Assembly: GCA_965230515.1 (NCBI GenBank)
Contig: OZ246007.1
Coordinates: forward strand, 124,001 to 188,000
DNA: 64,000 nt
Direction of reading: 5' to 3'
From: JAJFKB01 sp965230515
GTDB lineage: Bacteria; Pseudomonadota; Gammaproteobacteria; Pseudomonadales; IMCC2047
The notes beneath the pieces are model-generated. The model searched no databases, was not told the DNA's origin, and was given only the letters and a program-made list of their open reading frames with translations. Positions 24,991 through 34,360 of this stretch are shown in pieces (positions within the stretch are counted from its first letter, which is position 1; every line of letters starts with the position of its first letter). The position numbers and the translations under genes are program-made.

Positions 24991-25569
24991 ATGTCCAAGA
25001 GTATTAAAGGTACACAAACAGAAAAGAATTTGCTTGCTGCGTTTGCCGGCGAGTCACAGGCTAGGAATCGATACACATATTTTGCCGGAGTTGCAAAAAA
25101 GGAAGGTTTGGTTCAAATAGCGGAGATATTTGAAGAAACCGCAAACCAGGAAAAAGAGCATGCTAAACGGTTCTTTAAATTTCTCGAAGGTGGTGACGTT
25201 CAAATAACAGAAACATTTCCAGCGGGTAAAATAGGAACAACTTTAGAGAATTTACGAGCTGCCGCTGCTGGTGAAGAGTATGAATGGACCGAAATGTACC
25301 CGAATTTTGCGAAGGTAGCGAGGGATGAAGGGTTTAATGATGTGGCTGAAGCGTTTGATGCCATTTCAGTTGCAGAAAAACAGCATGAAAAACGATATAG
25401 AGACCTTGCGGATAATATTGAGTCGGGAAAAGTCTTTAAAAGAAATGGAAAAGTAGTGTGGCGTTGCAGAAATTGCGGGTATCTTCATGAAGCAGAAGAT
25501 GCCCCTGAATTGTGCCCCGCCTGCTTGCACCCTCAAGCGCATTTTGAATTATTGGGGGAAAATTGGTAG
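24991..25569 (+). CDS. Rubrerythrin
   Basis: A 192-residue peroxide-scavenging di-iron protein. The N-terminal four-helix bundle carries the metal ligands in LLAAFAGESQARNRYTYF, EETANQEKEHAKRF and the pair FDAISVAEKQHEKRY. The C-terminal rubredoxin-like domain has CRNCGY and CPAC, which hold the FeS4 iron. It reduces H2O2 using electrons from rubredoxin-type donors, mainly in anaerobes and microaerophiles. The open frame extends back to 24820, but the ATG at 24991 has GAGG seven bases upstream and gives the standard N-terminus (MSKSIKGTQTEKNLL). No rubredoxin or partner gene is adjacent. It is convergent with the next gene. Confidence 0.93.
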   Translation: MSKSIKGTQTEKNLLAAFAGESQARNRYTYFAGVAKKEGLVQIAEIFEETANQEKEHAKRFFKFLEGGDVQITETFPAGKIGTTLENLRAAAAGEEYEWTEMYPNFAKVARDEGFNDVAEAFDAISVAEKQHEKRYRDLADNIESGKVFKRNGKVVWRCRNCGYLHEAEDAPELCPACLHPQAHFELLGENW

Positions 25570-25703
25570 CCAATGTAACAAACTTGAATAATATCAATAT
25601 GTACTTGGGCAGCAATCAGCGTCAGGACCTCTGCTATGGCACAGTCTACAGCTTTTTTGCTGTCGAATATGTACTCTCTGATCTGGCAAGAATCAACGGA
25701 GAG

Positions 25704-26801
25704 TCAGGATTCGTCCAGAGCCTCCTTGACGGCGTTTACTATTCGCTCGATTTGATTGCTTTCCAGCTCCGGATAAATAGGTAGGGACAGGCATTGTGAA
25801 GCAACCTTTTCAGTCACTGGTAGATGGCTTGTATCGGAACCTTTAAACACCTGCTGCTGATGTAGTGGTATCGGATAATAGATAGCGCAGGAGATCCCCT
25901 GTTGTTGTAAATGCTCCATGACTTTTTCGCGGTGTGGCATCAATGTTGTGTACTGATGGTAGACATGGTGTCCGACTCCATCTTCGTGAGGGGTAACAAC
26001 CGCCGTTTTGTCGAGTAGTTCGCTATACTGCTGAGCAACTCTATAGCGCTTCTGGTTGTAGTCATCAATATGATTGAGCTTGGCGCGCAGCACCACTGCC
26101 TGAATCTCATCGAGACGACTGTTTAATCCAATCAGATCATGATGATAGCGTTCCTTGCTGCCGTGGTTTCGCAGCATCTTAAGCTTTTCTGCTATCTGTT
26201 CCGAATCAGTGGTAACCATCCCGCCGTCACCATAGCAACCCAGATTTTTACTGGGGAAAAAACTGAAGCAGCCGCAATCACCAAAACTGCCAGTCATCTG
26301 ATTCTGTACGCCGCTGCCAAAGGACTGCGCGCAATCCTCGATTAGCAACAACTCCTTTTCCTCGCACAGTGCTTTCAGCTTGATCATATCCACAGGCTGA
26401 CCAAACAGGTGAACCGGTAGAATCGCCTTGGTAGCTGGGGTAATTGCCTGTTCAATCAGGGATAGATCGATGTTGAATGTGTCCGGGCAGATATCTACGA
26501 AAACCGGCTTTGCACCAACGTAAGCGATAGCTTCAGCGGTGGCGATAAAGGTGAAAGAGGTGGTGATGACTTCATCACCGGGACCGATGCCATTGGCTAA
26601 CAGTGCGAGATGCAGCGCATCAGTACCGGACGCACAGGTCACAGCATATTTGCTTCCGAGATATTCTCTGGCCTCATGCTCAAAGGCGCTGACATTGGGG
26701 CCCAGGATAAAGTGGCAGCCGCTTAATACTTCCTCGATACCCTGGTCAATTTCATGTCTCAGGTGCTGATACTGTTGTTTGAGGTCCACCATTGGGATCA
26801 T
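25704..26801 (-). CDS. DegT/DnrJ/EryC1 sugar aminotransferase (GnnB/WbpE-like)
   Basis: A 365-residue PLP enzyme that aminates a nucleotide-linked keto sugar. SGTDALHLAL, EDCAQSFGS and GCFSFFPSKNLGCYGDGG with the PLP lysine K185 are family hallmarks, and the C-terminus HQYTTLMPHRE and IYYPIPLHQQ is typical. It lies 14 bp downstream of the Gfo/Idh gene on the same strand. The dehydrogenase would make the 3-keto sugar and this enzyme the 3-amino sugar. WbpE (mannuronic-acid pathway) and GnnB (UDP-GlcNAc3N for lipid A) are the close alternatives. No other O-antigen genes are nearby, which favours a stand-alone lipid A role (inference). Confidence 0.85.
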   Translation of the reverse strand: MIPMVDLKQQYQHLRHEIDQGIEEVLSGCHFILGPNVSAFEHEAREYLGSKYAVTCASGTDALHLALLANGIGPGDEVITTSFTFIATAEAIAYVGAKPVFVDICPDTFNIDLSLIEQAITPATKAILPVHLFGQPVDMIKLKALCEEKELLLIEDCAQSFGSGVQNQMTGSFGDCGCFSFFPSKNLGCYGDGGMVTTDSEQIAEKLKMLRNHGSKERYHHDLIGLNSRLDEIQAVVLRAKLNHIDDYNQKRYRVAQQYSELLDKTAVVTPHEDGVGHHVYHQYTTLMPHREKVMEHLQQQGISCAIYYPIPLHQQQVFKGSDTSHLPVTEKVASQCLSLPIYPELESNQIERIVNAVKEALDES

Positions 26802-26815
26802 AAAAAGCTAATTCC

Positions 26816-27763
26816 TTAGGATCGGTTTAATAATTCTCTGATCTGTGTCGCAGTCTGGAGAGCTTTCAGACCCTCCTGTCCGGACACCAGAGGTGTGGTC
26901 TGGTTTTTAATGCAGCGAATGAAATCAGTAATTTCGGCCATCAACGCATCGCCATCTTCGTAAACGGTTTCTTTACTGTCGATATTGGGAACACCGGGAA
27001 ACATCTCCCCATCCCCTTTGCGGTGATAACTGAAAATACGGTTTTGAAAGTCGATGGAAATATAGGCCTCTGGTTGAAAGATGCGCATTTTACGCTCTGT
27101 TTTCAGGCTAATCCTGCTGGCAGTCACATTTGCGACACAGCCATTGGCGAAGGTCAGGCGAGCGTTGGCAATGTCAGTTTGATCAGAGAGCACACTGGTG
27201 CCACTGACCACAACATCGACCAGGTCAGAATGGGCTGTTGACAAAATGATATCGATATCATGAATCATCAGGTCCAGTATTACATCCACGTCTGTCGCCC
27301 TGGGTTTGAACGGCGCAAGTCGGTGTGTTTCGATAAATTTGGGTGTGGTCAATACTTGATCAAGGTCCAGCATGGCCGCGTTAAAGCGCTCCAAATGGCC
27401 CACCTGCAGAATGCATCCGTTTGCCTCAGCGGCATCAATTAATTGTTGAGCCTGTTCAACGGTTGTTGTGATCGGCTTTTCAACCAGCACATGAATACCC
27501 TGGTTTAAAAAGGCTAACGCGGTATCGTAGTGTATGCTGGTGGGTGTCACAATACTGACAGCGTCGATCTGATCAAGTAGCTCTGTATAGTGCTCAACGG
27601 CTCTTACATTGAGTTTCCTGGCAACTTCCTGAGCCTGAGTGATATTGGTGTCGGCGACTGCAATCAGTTCACAATCGGCAATGGCAGCATACTTTTCAGC
27701 ATGGAACTTGCCGAGATACCCGACACCGACAACTGCGGTGCGTACAGAGTCATATTTTGTCAT
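26816..27763 (-). CDS. Gfo/Idh/MocA-family nucleotide-sugar 3-dehydrogenase (GnnA-like)
   Basis: A 315-residue NAD-dependent oxidoreductase from the ATG at 27763; a TTG at 27802 would add 13 residues. The Rossmann motif is GVGYLGKFHAEKY, and HVLVEKPIT contains the conserved EKP lysine (K96). The segment NVTASRISLKTERKMRIFQ then AYISIDF is, as I recall, characteristic of the Gfo proteins encoded within lpx operons of Geobacter-like bacteria and of GnnA. It would oxidise the 3-OH of a UDP-HexNAc for the adjacent aminotransferase. The substrate is not proven by sequence. Surface-polysaccharide synthesis (WbpB-like) is the alternative. Confidence 0.82.
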   Translation of the reverse strand: MTKYDSVRTAVVGVGYLGKFHAEKYAAIADCELIAVADTNITQAQEVARKLNVRAVEHYTELLDQIDAVSIVTPTSIHYDTALAFLNQGIHVLVEKPITTTVEQAQQLIDAAEANGCILQVGHLERFNAAMLDLDQVLTTPKFIETHRLAPFKPRATDVDVILDLMIHDIDIILSTAHSDLVDVVVSGTSVLSDQTDIANARLTFANGCVANVTASRISLKTERKMRIFQPEAYISIDFQNRIFSYHRKGDGEMFPGVPNIDSKETVYEDGDALMAEITDFIRCIKNQTTPLVSGQEGLKALQTATQIRELLNRS

Positions 27764-27928
27764 TAAATTTGCGCTGTCTTTCCGGTAAGGTTCAGGGCGC
27801 AAAGTATAATTGTTTAGGGTGGTGCTTGTATATCAACGCAAAATAAAAACGGCATTTTTTAATGCGCCCTGGCTTGAGCCGCTGTTTGATCTGGTGCCGT
27901 TTTTGCCCGAATAGGTGTGTGGCGGATA

Positions 27929-28681
27929 CTATTCCTGATTGGTTGGCTTTTGCAGTTGTTTTAGCAGGTCGATCGGAAGCGGAAAAACGATTGTATTGCT
28001 ATGTTCCCCGGCAATTTCGGTGAGTGTCTGCAGATAACGCAGTTGCAGCGCCTGTTCCTGCTTGGCGAGTGTCTCTGCTGCCGCCAGCAGTTTGTGAGAA
28101 GCCTGTAGTTCACCGTCCGCATGAATTACTTTTGCCCGACGTTCACGCTCAGCTTCGGCCTGCTTCGCGATTGCTCGTATCATGCTTTCGTCTAGATCAA
28201 CATGCTTGATTTCGACATTGATGACTTTAATGCCCCAGACATCGGTCTGTTTGTCGAGGATGGCCTGTATATCAGCATTTAGTTTTTCCCGGGAGGCGAG
28301 CATTTCATCCAGTTCATGCTGGCCCAGAACAGAGCGCAGTGTGGTCTGGGCTAGTTGACTGGTTGCATCGTGAAAATTCTCGACATTAATAATCGCCTTC
28401 TGTGGATCAACCACGCGATAGTATATGACAGCGTTGACTTTGACCGATACATTGTCTCTTGAGATAACATCCTGTGTGGGTACATCCAGTACAATTGTTC
28501 TCAGGTCAACCCGAACCATTTGCTGGATCATTGGGATGATTATTATCAGTCCGGGCCCCTTCACTTTGTAAAACCGGCCGAGCAAAAAGACCACGCCGCG
28601 CTCATATTCGCGCATGACCCTGAATACGTTGATAATAATAATGAGAACGCCAAATATCAGAGCCAGCATAAAGTAGTTCAT
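27929..28681 (-). CDS. Slipin, SPFH/band 7 membrane protein
   Basis: A 250-residue stomatin-like protein. One N-terminal membrane anchor (MLALIFGVLIIIINVF) is followed by the band 7 domain with RGVVFLLGRF, VDLRTIVLDVPTQDVISRDNV, VNAVIYYRV, QLAQTTLRSVLGQHELDEML and an Ala/Glu-rich coiled coil (EAERERRAKVI). Slipins form large membrane assemblies and are cut by their NfeD partner protease (family knowledge). Its ATG overlaps the stop of the upstream nfeD gene by 4 bp, a translationally coupled pair found in many bacteria and archaea. Confidence 0.92.
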   Translation of the reverse strand: MNYFMLALIFGVLIIIINVFRVMREYERGVVFLLGRFYKVKGPGLIIIIPMIQQMVRVDLRTIVLDVPTQDVISRDNVSVKVNAVIYYRVVDPQKAIINVENFHDATSQLAQTTLRSVLGQHELDEMLASREKLNADIQAILDKQTDVWGIKVINVEIKHVDLDESMIRAIAKQAEAERERRAKVIHADGELQASHKLLAAAETLAKQEQALQLRYLQTLTEIAGEHSNTIVFPLPIDLLKQLQKPTNQE

Positions 28682-30090
28682 TGATTTTTCTCCGGTTCCT
28701 TTGAGTCTGTTTTGACTTCTGTTAATTGAAGTGTGAGGCCGTCAACGTTTTGGATGGTCGCCTGCTCTCCGATCTTCAGGGAGTCTGGTCCACGGGCATC
28801 CCAAAGCTCACCATGTAACCAGACCTTTCCATGACCAGCCTGGTATTGTTCGACAGTCACTTGGTCACCAATCATGGCATCCACCCCTGTTACCGCTTGT
28901 TGTTGACGTGATCTGACCAGCAGCCGGGCGACGACAATCAGAATCAGTATTGACAGTAAACTAAGTGCAGCAATAAGTGGCAGGGCAATTTGAAAAGCGG
29001 GTATCTCAGTATCCATCAGGATAATAGAGCCTATAATAAAGGCGATAATTCCGCCGATTCCAAGCACTCCGAAACTGGGTGCAAAAGCTTCTGCGACCAT
29101 TAATGCCAGACCAAGAAGAACCAAGCCAATTCCCGTGTAGCTAATGGGAAGCACCTGGAACGCATACAGTGCGATCAGCAGGCAGATGGCTCCGGCAATA
29201 CCTGGCACGCCCATGCCGGGATTGTAAAATTCTAGAAACAAACCATAGATACCGATCAGCATCAAAATGTAGGCGACATTCGGGTCCGTGATGGTCGCCA
29301 GAAACTCATTGCGCCAGTCGGGCTGAATCGTTTCCAGATGCGGGTTGTCAATAACAAGCTTCACAGGCTGGCCTTTTATCCTGATCTCATGGCCATCCAA
29401 CTGCCGCAAAAGATCCTTAAGGTCGCTGGCGACTACATCGATGACATTCTTTTTAAGGGCATCGGAAGCGGTCAGGCTCTCCGCTGAGCGTACCGCTTTT
29501 TCAGCCCATTCGATATTTCGTTGGTTCAGCTCAGCCAGCCCGCGAATATAGGCGATAGCGTCATTGATCTGCTTGCGTTCAAGCGTTGATTTCCCGTCTG
29601 CCGGAAGAGCCTTGTCCGCGGTATCAGGTTTGTCTGGGTCAGACGGTTTTTGTTCGGGACTTCCCGGTAATGCCGGCGTGCCGATGCGCACCGGCGTTGC
29701 TGCACCAAGGTTTGTTGCTGGTGCCATTGCTGCAACGTGTGATGCGTAGAGGATATAGGTTCCGGCACTGGCAGCTCTCGCTCCGGCCGGCGTTATGTAA
29801 GTGACAACAGGTACTTCGGATTGCAGTATCGCCTGGATGATGGAGCGCATCGATTTATCCAGCCCGCCCGGCGTATCCATCTTGAGTATAACCATATCAG
29901 CCTGTTCGGTTACTGCCTGATCAATACCTCTGACGATATAATCACTCGTGGCAGGGCCAATTGCTCCATTGCTGGAGAGAACCAGGATTTGCTGAACAGT
30001 CAACTCAGCGTCAGCCGGTGACCTGGCGTCAGCGCAAGCAATAATTGAAGCCAACAGAAATGACAGAACTCGTAATATCGACAGATGCAT
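28678..30090 (-). CDS. NfeD-family membrane serine protease (ClpP-like, long form)
   Basis: A 470-residue long-form NfeD (1b type). A signal peptide ends at about residue 22. A ClpP-class periplasmic protease domain (about 30-250) has MDTPGGLDKSM and the Ser region GARAASAGTYILYASH. Four to five membrane helices (about 265-400) and a C-terminal OB-fold NfeD domain (about 410-460, VWLHGELWDARG) follow. The protease domain carries a Pro/Asp/Lys-rich insert (PGSPEQKPSDPDKPD), as in other long forms. It is coupled to the downstream slipin, its expected substrate or partner. A role in membrane stress or protein quality control is inferred from the family. Confidence 0.9.
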   Translation of the reverse strand: MHLSILRVLSFLLASIIACADARSPADAELTVQQILVLSSNGAIGPATSDYIVRGIDQAVTEQADMVILKMDTPGGLDKSMRSIIQAILQSEVPVVTYITPAGARAASAGTYILYASHVAAMAPATNLGAATPVRIGTPALPGSPEQKPSDPDKPDTADKALPADGKSTLERKQINDAIAYIRGLAELNQRNIEWAEKAVRSAESLTASDALKKNVIDVVASDLKDLLRQLDGHEIRIKGQPVKLVIDNPHLETIQPDWRNEFLATITDPNVAYILMLIGIYGLFLEFYNPGMGVPGIAGAICLLIALYAFQVLPISYTGIGLVLLGLALMVAEAFAPSFGVLGIGGIIAFIIGSIILMDTEIPAFQIALPLIAALSLLSILILIVVARLLVRSRQQQAVTGVDAMIGDQVTVEQYQAGHGKVWLHGELWDARGPDSLKIGEQATIQNVDGLTLQLTEVKTDSKEPEKNQ

Positions 30091-30487
30091 AAGGGTTTGC
30101 CTGGGCCGCTACCTATAAACGTCGTTCAATTGCTTTATTAAAACCTACTTCTATGGACAGCAACCTGCAACTTTAGTGCACAGCGCTATCTGCGCGAGAG
30201 ATAAAAAAATATATTTTTATTGTGTTCTTATTCTAAGCTGGCATAAGCTAAAAAAGGCGGGTTTGGTCATTGTTGGCGGAATTATCAGGCTAACACTGAT
30301 CAAATTTTATCGTTTTAACGGTTGAGAAAAAGCAAAAAAAGTCGCTATTTTTAGATTATTTGCTATTTCTAATTTTCAAAGTGGAAAAAATTGCATAGCA
30401 TTCGCCGCTTTGATGGCGCTATGGCAGAAACTGCATGGCGCTATAAAAGGCCCCTAGTTAACAGCATTGAGAGAAGAACAGCATCCT
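30091..30487. other. AT-rich divergent intergenic region between nfeD and topA
   Basis: 397 bp with no gene. It is strongly AT-rich from 30200 to 30390 (for example AAAAAAATATATTTTTATTG). Immediately upstream of topA, ATGGCGCTAT is repeated at 30413-30422 and 30435-30444, the second running into TATAAA, a plausible -10 box. TopA promoters are usually supercoiling-sensitive (knowledge). Nothing else could be fixed. Confidence 0.4.
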
Positions 30488-33154
30488 ATGGCTAAATCCT
30501 TGGTTATTGTAGAGTCACCAGCGAAAGCAAAAACGATCAATAAATATCTGGGTAGTGATTTTGCTGTGAAATCAAGTATTGGTCATATCAGGGATCTGCC
30601 GGTCAGCGGAGGCAATAAAAAACCGGTGGATGCTAGTGCGCGCGCCAAAGAGGCCGCGAAAACAAGAAGTATGTCTCCCGAGAAAAAAGCGCAATACAAG
30701 AAACAGAAAGCTAAAGACCAGCTTATTGCAAGAATGGGGGTCAACCCGGAAAAGGGGTGGCAGGCGCGCTACGAAATACTGCCGGGTAAGGAAAAGGTGG
30801 TGAAGGAACTGCAGCGTTTGGCGAAGAACGCCGATACCATTTATCTCGCAACTGACTTGGATAGAGAGGGGGAGGCGATTGCCTGGCATTTGCAGCAGGT
30901 CATTGGAGGTGATGAAACCAGATATAAACGGGTTATTTTTAACGAAATTACCAAGAATTCAATACGCAGCGCTTTTGAAGATCCTGGAGAGCTTGATTTA
31001 GACAGGGTTAATGCACAGCATGCGCGGCGTTATCTGGATCGGGTAGTGGGCTTTATGGTTTCGCCACTCTTGTGGTCGAAGGTAGCCAGAGGCTTGTCGG
31101 CAGGCAGAGTGCAATCAGTTGCTGTCAGACTCATCGTCGAGAGAGAACGTGAAATCAGGGCCTTTAATCCCGAAGAGTACTGGGAGGTTCATGCCGATTT
31201 AAATACCGGACCAAATGAGAACGTAAAGTTTCAGGTGGTAAGGCAGGAGGGGAAGCCATTCAGGCCTGTCTCAAAAGCACAGACTGACGAGGCTTTGTCG
31301 ATACTTCGCAGAGCGGATTATCTGATCGCCGACCGCCAGGATAAACCCACCAGCTCAAAGCCGAATGCACCTTTTATTACCTCTACACTACAACAGGCTG
31401 CCAGCACCCGACTCGGGTTTAGTGTTAAGAAAACCATGATGATGGCCCAGCGGCTTTATGAGGCGGGCCATATCACCTATATGCGGACTGATTCTACCAA
31501 TCTAAGTGCAGAAGCGGTTGCCAACTGCCGTGATTACATTCTGGATAATTTTGGCGAACGCTATCTGCCGGAAAAACCTATCTCCTACAGTTCAAAAGAG
31601 GGGGCTCAGGAAGCGCACGAGGCGATACGTCCTTCTGATGTTCAGGTGAAAGCCACGCAGTTAAGTGGTATGGAAAGAGATGCGGAAAGGCTCTATGAGT
31701 TGATTTGGCGTCAGTTTGTGGCATGCCAGATGCCGAGGGCTGAATTCCTGAGTTCGACGCTGACGGTTAAGGCTGAAAACTTTGAGCTGAAAGCCAAGGG
31801 GCGAATTCTTAAATTTGACGGGTATTTGAAAGTGATGCCCATGAGTAAAAAAGATGATGATGTCGTGTTGCCGGAGTTGGTGGTTGGCGATTCGCTCAGT
31901 TTGATCGAGTTGTTCCCGAAACAGCATTTTACCAAGCCGCCGGCCCGATATAGTGAAGCGAGCCTGGTGAAGGAGCTTGAAAAAAGGGATATCGGGAGAC
32001 CTTCAACCTATGCGGCGATTATCTCAACAATTCAGGAGCGTGGATATGTGTCGTTAAAAAACCGCCGTTTTTATGCGGAGAAGATCGGCGATATTGTCAC
32101 GGATCGTTTGATAGAGAACTTTGATCATTTAATGGACTATGGTTTTACCGCCAATATGGAGGATTCGCTGGATGAGATAGCGAATGGCCACGCAGGATGG
32201 CAGCAGGTGTTGAATGAGTTCTATGATGATTTTGTTCAGCGTCTCGATACTGCGCAGGGCGAAAAAAACGGAATGCGGGCTAATGCGCCGACAGAGACAG
32301 ATATTAAATGTCCGGCGTGTGGCCGGAATATGCAGATCAGAACCGCCAGCACAGGAGTGTTTTTGGGCTGTTCGGGGTATTCATTGCCGCCCAAAGAGCG
32401 TTGTAAGGAAACGATTAACCTGGTGCCGGGTGATGAGGCCGTTGATGTTGAAAAGGATGATGAGGGAGAGTCAAAACTGCTGCGTACCAAGCATCGTTGC
32501 AGCGCATGCGGCACGGCGATGGACAGCTATCTGATAGATACCGAGCGCAAACTGCATGTCTGTGGTAATAACCCGGACTGTACCGGATATGAAGTGGAGC
32601 TGGGTAGCTATAAAATTAAAGGGTATGAAGGACCGGTTATCGAATGCGATAAATGCGGTGCCGAGATGCAGCTGAAGTCCGGGCGTTTTGGGAAATATTT
32701 TGGTTGCACCTCCGGCGATTGCAAAAATACGCGAAAGCTTTTGCGAAGCGGAGAAGCTGCACCTCCAAAAATGGATCCGGTACCGATGCCGGAGTTGAGT
32801 TGCGAAAAGGTGGATGACACCTATGTACTTCGTGATGGTGCCGCCGGCCTGTTTCTGGCAGCCAGCAAGTTTCCGAAAAACAGAGAAACAAGAGCGCCGT
32901 TTGTTGATGAACTGATTCCGCATAAACAGGAGATAGATCCCAAGTACCACTTTCTGTTATCAGCTCCCGCTAAAGACCCTTCGGGCAATCGGGCTATGGT
33001 ACGTTTTAGCCGCAAGACTAAAGAACAATACGTCATGACAGAAAAGGATAAAAAAGCAACGGGCTGGCGTGCTTATTTCAGCAATGGCCAATGGCAGGAA
33101 CAGGAAGCGAAAGCAAAAACAAAAGCGACCAGGAAAAAGAAAAGCAAATCCTGA
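30488..33154 (+). CDS. topA: DNA topoisomerase I
   Basis: Type IA topoisomerase that relaxes negative supercoils, 888 residues from the ATG at 30488; an open extension to 30467 is not family-like. The Toprim domain begins MAKSLVIVESPAKAKTI with the acidic DLDREGEAI. The active-site tyrosine is Y331 in ITYMRTDST. Three C-terminal zinc-ribbon units show CPACGRNMQ, CSACGTAMD and CDKCGAEMQ with their second Cys pairs. The tail is Lys-rich (KAKTKATRKKKSKS). The length is normal for Pseudomonas relatives. It opens the topA / lexA / nagZ block. Confidence 0.96.
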   Translation: MAKSLVIVESPAKAKTINKYLGSDFAVKSSIGHIRDLPVSGGNKKPVDASARAKEAAKTRSMSPEKKAQYKKQKAKDQLIARMGVNPEKGWQARYEILPGKEKVVKELQRLAKNADTIYLATDLDREGEAIAWHLQQVIGGDETRYKRVIFNEITKNSIRSAFEDPGELDLDRVNAQHARRYLDRVVGFMVSPLLWSKVARGLSAGRVQSVAVRLIVEREREIRAFNPEEYWEVHADLNTGPNENVKFQVVRQEGKPFRPVSKAQTDEALSILRRADYLIADRQDKPTSSKPNAPFITSTLQQAASTRLGFSVKKTMMMAQRLYEAGHITYMRTDSTNLSAEAVANCRDYILDNFGERYLPEKPISYSSKEGAQEAHEAIRPSDVQVKATQLSGMERDAERLYELIWRQFVACQMPRAEFLSSTLTVKAENFELKAKGRILKFDGYLKVMPMSKKDDDVVLPELVVGDSLSLIELFPKQHFTKPPARYSEASLVKELEKRDIGRPSTYAAIISTIQERGYVSLKNRRFYAEKIGDIVTDRLIENFDHLMDYGFTANMEDSLDEIANGHAGWQQVLNEFYDDFVQRLDTAQGEKNGMRANAPTETDIKCPACGRNMQIRTASTGVFLGCSGYSLPPKERCKETINLVPGDEAVDVEKDDEGESKLLRTKHRCSACGTAMDSYLIDTERKLHVCGNNPDCTGYEVELGSYKIKGYEGPVIECDKCGAEMQLKSGRFGKYFGCTSGDCKNTRKLLRSGEAAPPKMDPVPMPELSCEKVDDTYVLRDGAAGLFLAASKFPKNRETRAPFVDELIPHKQEIDPKYHFLLSAPAKDPSGNRAMVRFSRKTKEQYVMTEKDKKATGWRAYFSNGQWQEQEAKAKTKATRKKKSKS

Positions 33155-33264
33155 TGCTTGGCTGAACCGAGTCGAAAGACAGAGATTTATTTTAAAGCCT
33201 TAGGTCAACAGCGCCTGCAAACATGGTAGAATAGCTATCAGTTGTTTTCTAATGAGCCTATTTA

Positions 33265-33519
33265 ATGTCGAATTCCTATTACGAGATTGTCGAACTAGCC
33301 GACGGAGAGATTGCGTTACAGCGTATTGATGGAGACGGTGAGCCACTTGTGCGTGTCAGTTTTTCAGATGAGGTCAAACTGTATTTGCAGGAGCAGTATG
33401 TGGATGTTGCAAAAGCCATGATCAATACCGGTATTCGAATAGTGGGACAGATCCAGGAAGACGGCCATGAGGATTTTGAAGAAGAGATAGAACAGGAAGA
33501 GCCCAGAACCCTGCATTAG
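33265..33519 (+). CDS. Small conserved protein downstream of topA
   Basis: 84 residues, soluble and acidic: YYEIVELADGEIALQRIDGDGE, then a helical stretch VKLYLQEQYVDVAKAMINTG and a Glu-rich end. Similar short proteins lie between topA and lexA in Pseudomonas-type genomes, as far as I recall; the function is unknown. It is followed by lexA on the opposite strand at about 50 bp. Confidence 0.7.
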   Translation: MSNSYYEIVELADGEIALQRIDGDGEPLVRVSFSDEVKLYLQEQYVDVAKAMINTGIRIVGQIQEDGHEDFEEEIEQEEPRTLH

Positions 33520-33571
33520 CAGTGGTTTTATATTACAGGCTGCCCCCTCCAGTCTGGTGACATTAGTAACG

Positions 33572-34186
33572 TTATTTAACGTCTGATCTGATGACACCGA
33601 CCACCAAACCTTCAATCGCAAAATCAGGGCTTGTACCATCGACTTTAATAGGCTGATAGGCGTTGTTTTCGGGCATTAGCAAGATCTGCTTGCGCTCTTT
33701 TCTAAGTCGTTTAACGGTCACCTCATCTTCAATTCGCGCCACCACAATTTGCCCGTTACTGGCGTCTTTCATCTGTTTTACTGCGACCAAATCGCCATCC
33801 AGTATTCCCGCATCAATCATGCTGTCGCCATGGACTGTTAATAAATAGTTGGCTTCGGGATTAAAAAAAGTGGCGGGGATTTCCGCATAATTTTCTATAT
33901 GCTGTTCAGCCAAAATCGGAGATCCGGCAGCGACACGACCGACGATAGGTAGTCCCTGCGGTATCTCCTCATCCTCACCTAACAGGCGGATTCCTCTTGA
34001 AGTACTGCTGACAATTTCAATCGCTCCTTTGCGGGCCAAGGCTTTCAAATGGTCTTCTGCCGCATTAGCTGAACGAAAACCAAGATCCCTGGCGATATCT
34101 GCACGGGTTGGCGGAAAACCGGTTTCAGTAATATGTGCTTTGATGCAGGCGAGTACTTCGTTCTGTCTTGGCGTCAGTTTTTCCAT
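33572..34186 (-). CDS. lexA: LexA repressor
   Basis: SOS master repressor, 204 residues. The N-terminal winged helix is LTPRQNEVLACIKAHI through GFPPTRADIARDLGFRSANAA (split by the helix turn). The self-cleavage bond is A87-G88 in RVAAGSP. The catalytic dyad is S122 in VHGDSM and K159 in VTVKRL. RecA filaments on single-stranded DNA trigger autocleavage. A perfect LexA box lies 28-43 bp upstream of the ATG, so the gene is autoregulated. Confidence 0.97.
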   Translation of the reverse strand: MEKLTPRQNEVLACIKAHITETGFPPTRADIARDLGFRSANAAEDHLKALARKGAIEIVSSTSRGIRLLGEDEEIPQGLPIVGRVAAGSPILAEQHIENYAEIPATFFNPEANYLLTVHGDSMIDAGILDGDLVAVKQMKDASNGQIVVARIEDEVTVKRLRKERKQILLMPENNAYQPIKVDGTSPDFAIEGLVVGVIRSDVK

Positions 34187-34213
34187 GAGCGCACCTCTGT
34201 ATATTTATCCAGA

Positions 34214-34229
34214 CTGTAATTATATACAG
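34214..34229. promoter_or_regulatory. LexA (SOS) operator
   Basis: CTGTAATTATATACAG fits CTG-N10-CAG exactly, with flanking A/T extending it to an 18-bp near-palindrome (34213-34230). It sits in front of lexA on the minus strand. The LOG-family gene starting at 34361 on the plus strand is 130 bp away and might also be affected. Confidence 0.92.
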
Positions 34230-34360
34230 TTAGCGAGCGGAGAATCAATCGAAATGTCCTCGAAGCTTCTGGATTTGTCCGGGTTATATCAAGCTAGCGG
34301 TTCGAGGTAAATCGAATTACACTGGGAGAATGATGGTGTCTAACGCTACAGGAGGTGAAG

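Noticed and set aside
25648..25672. ACAGC-TTTTTT-GCTGT as terminator between rubrerythrin and the DegT gene
   Set aside because: The T-run is the loop, not the tail, and the stem has only 5 bp.
30422..30438. Sigma-54-like TGGCAG...CTGCA in front of topA
   Set aside because: The GG-to-GC distance is 10 instead of 12, which sigma-54 does not tolerate; TATAAA downstream fits an ordinary promoter better.
30413..30444. Repeated ATGGCGCTAT as a regulator site for topA
   Set aside because: Ten bases twice in 32 bp with one copy overlapping the -10 region is suggestive only; no symmetry and no known factor.
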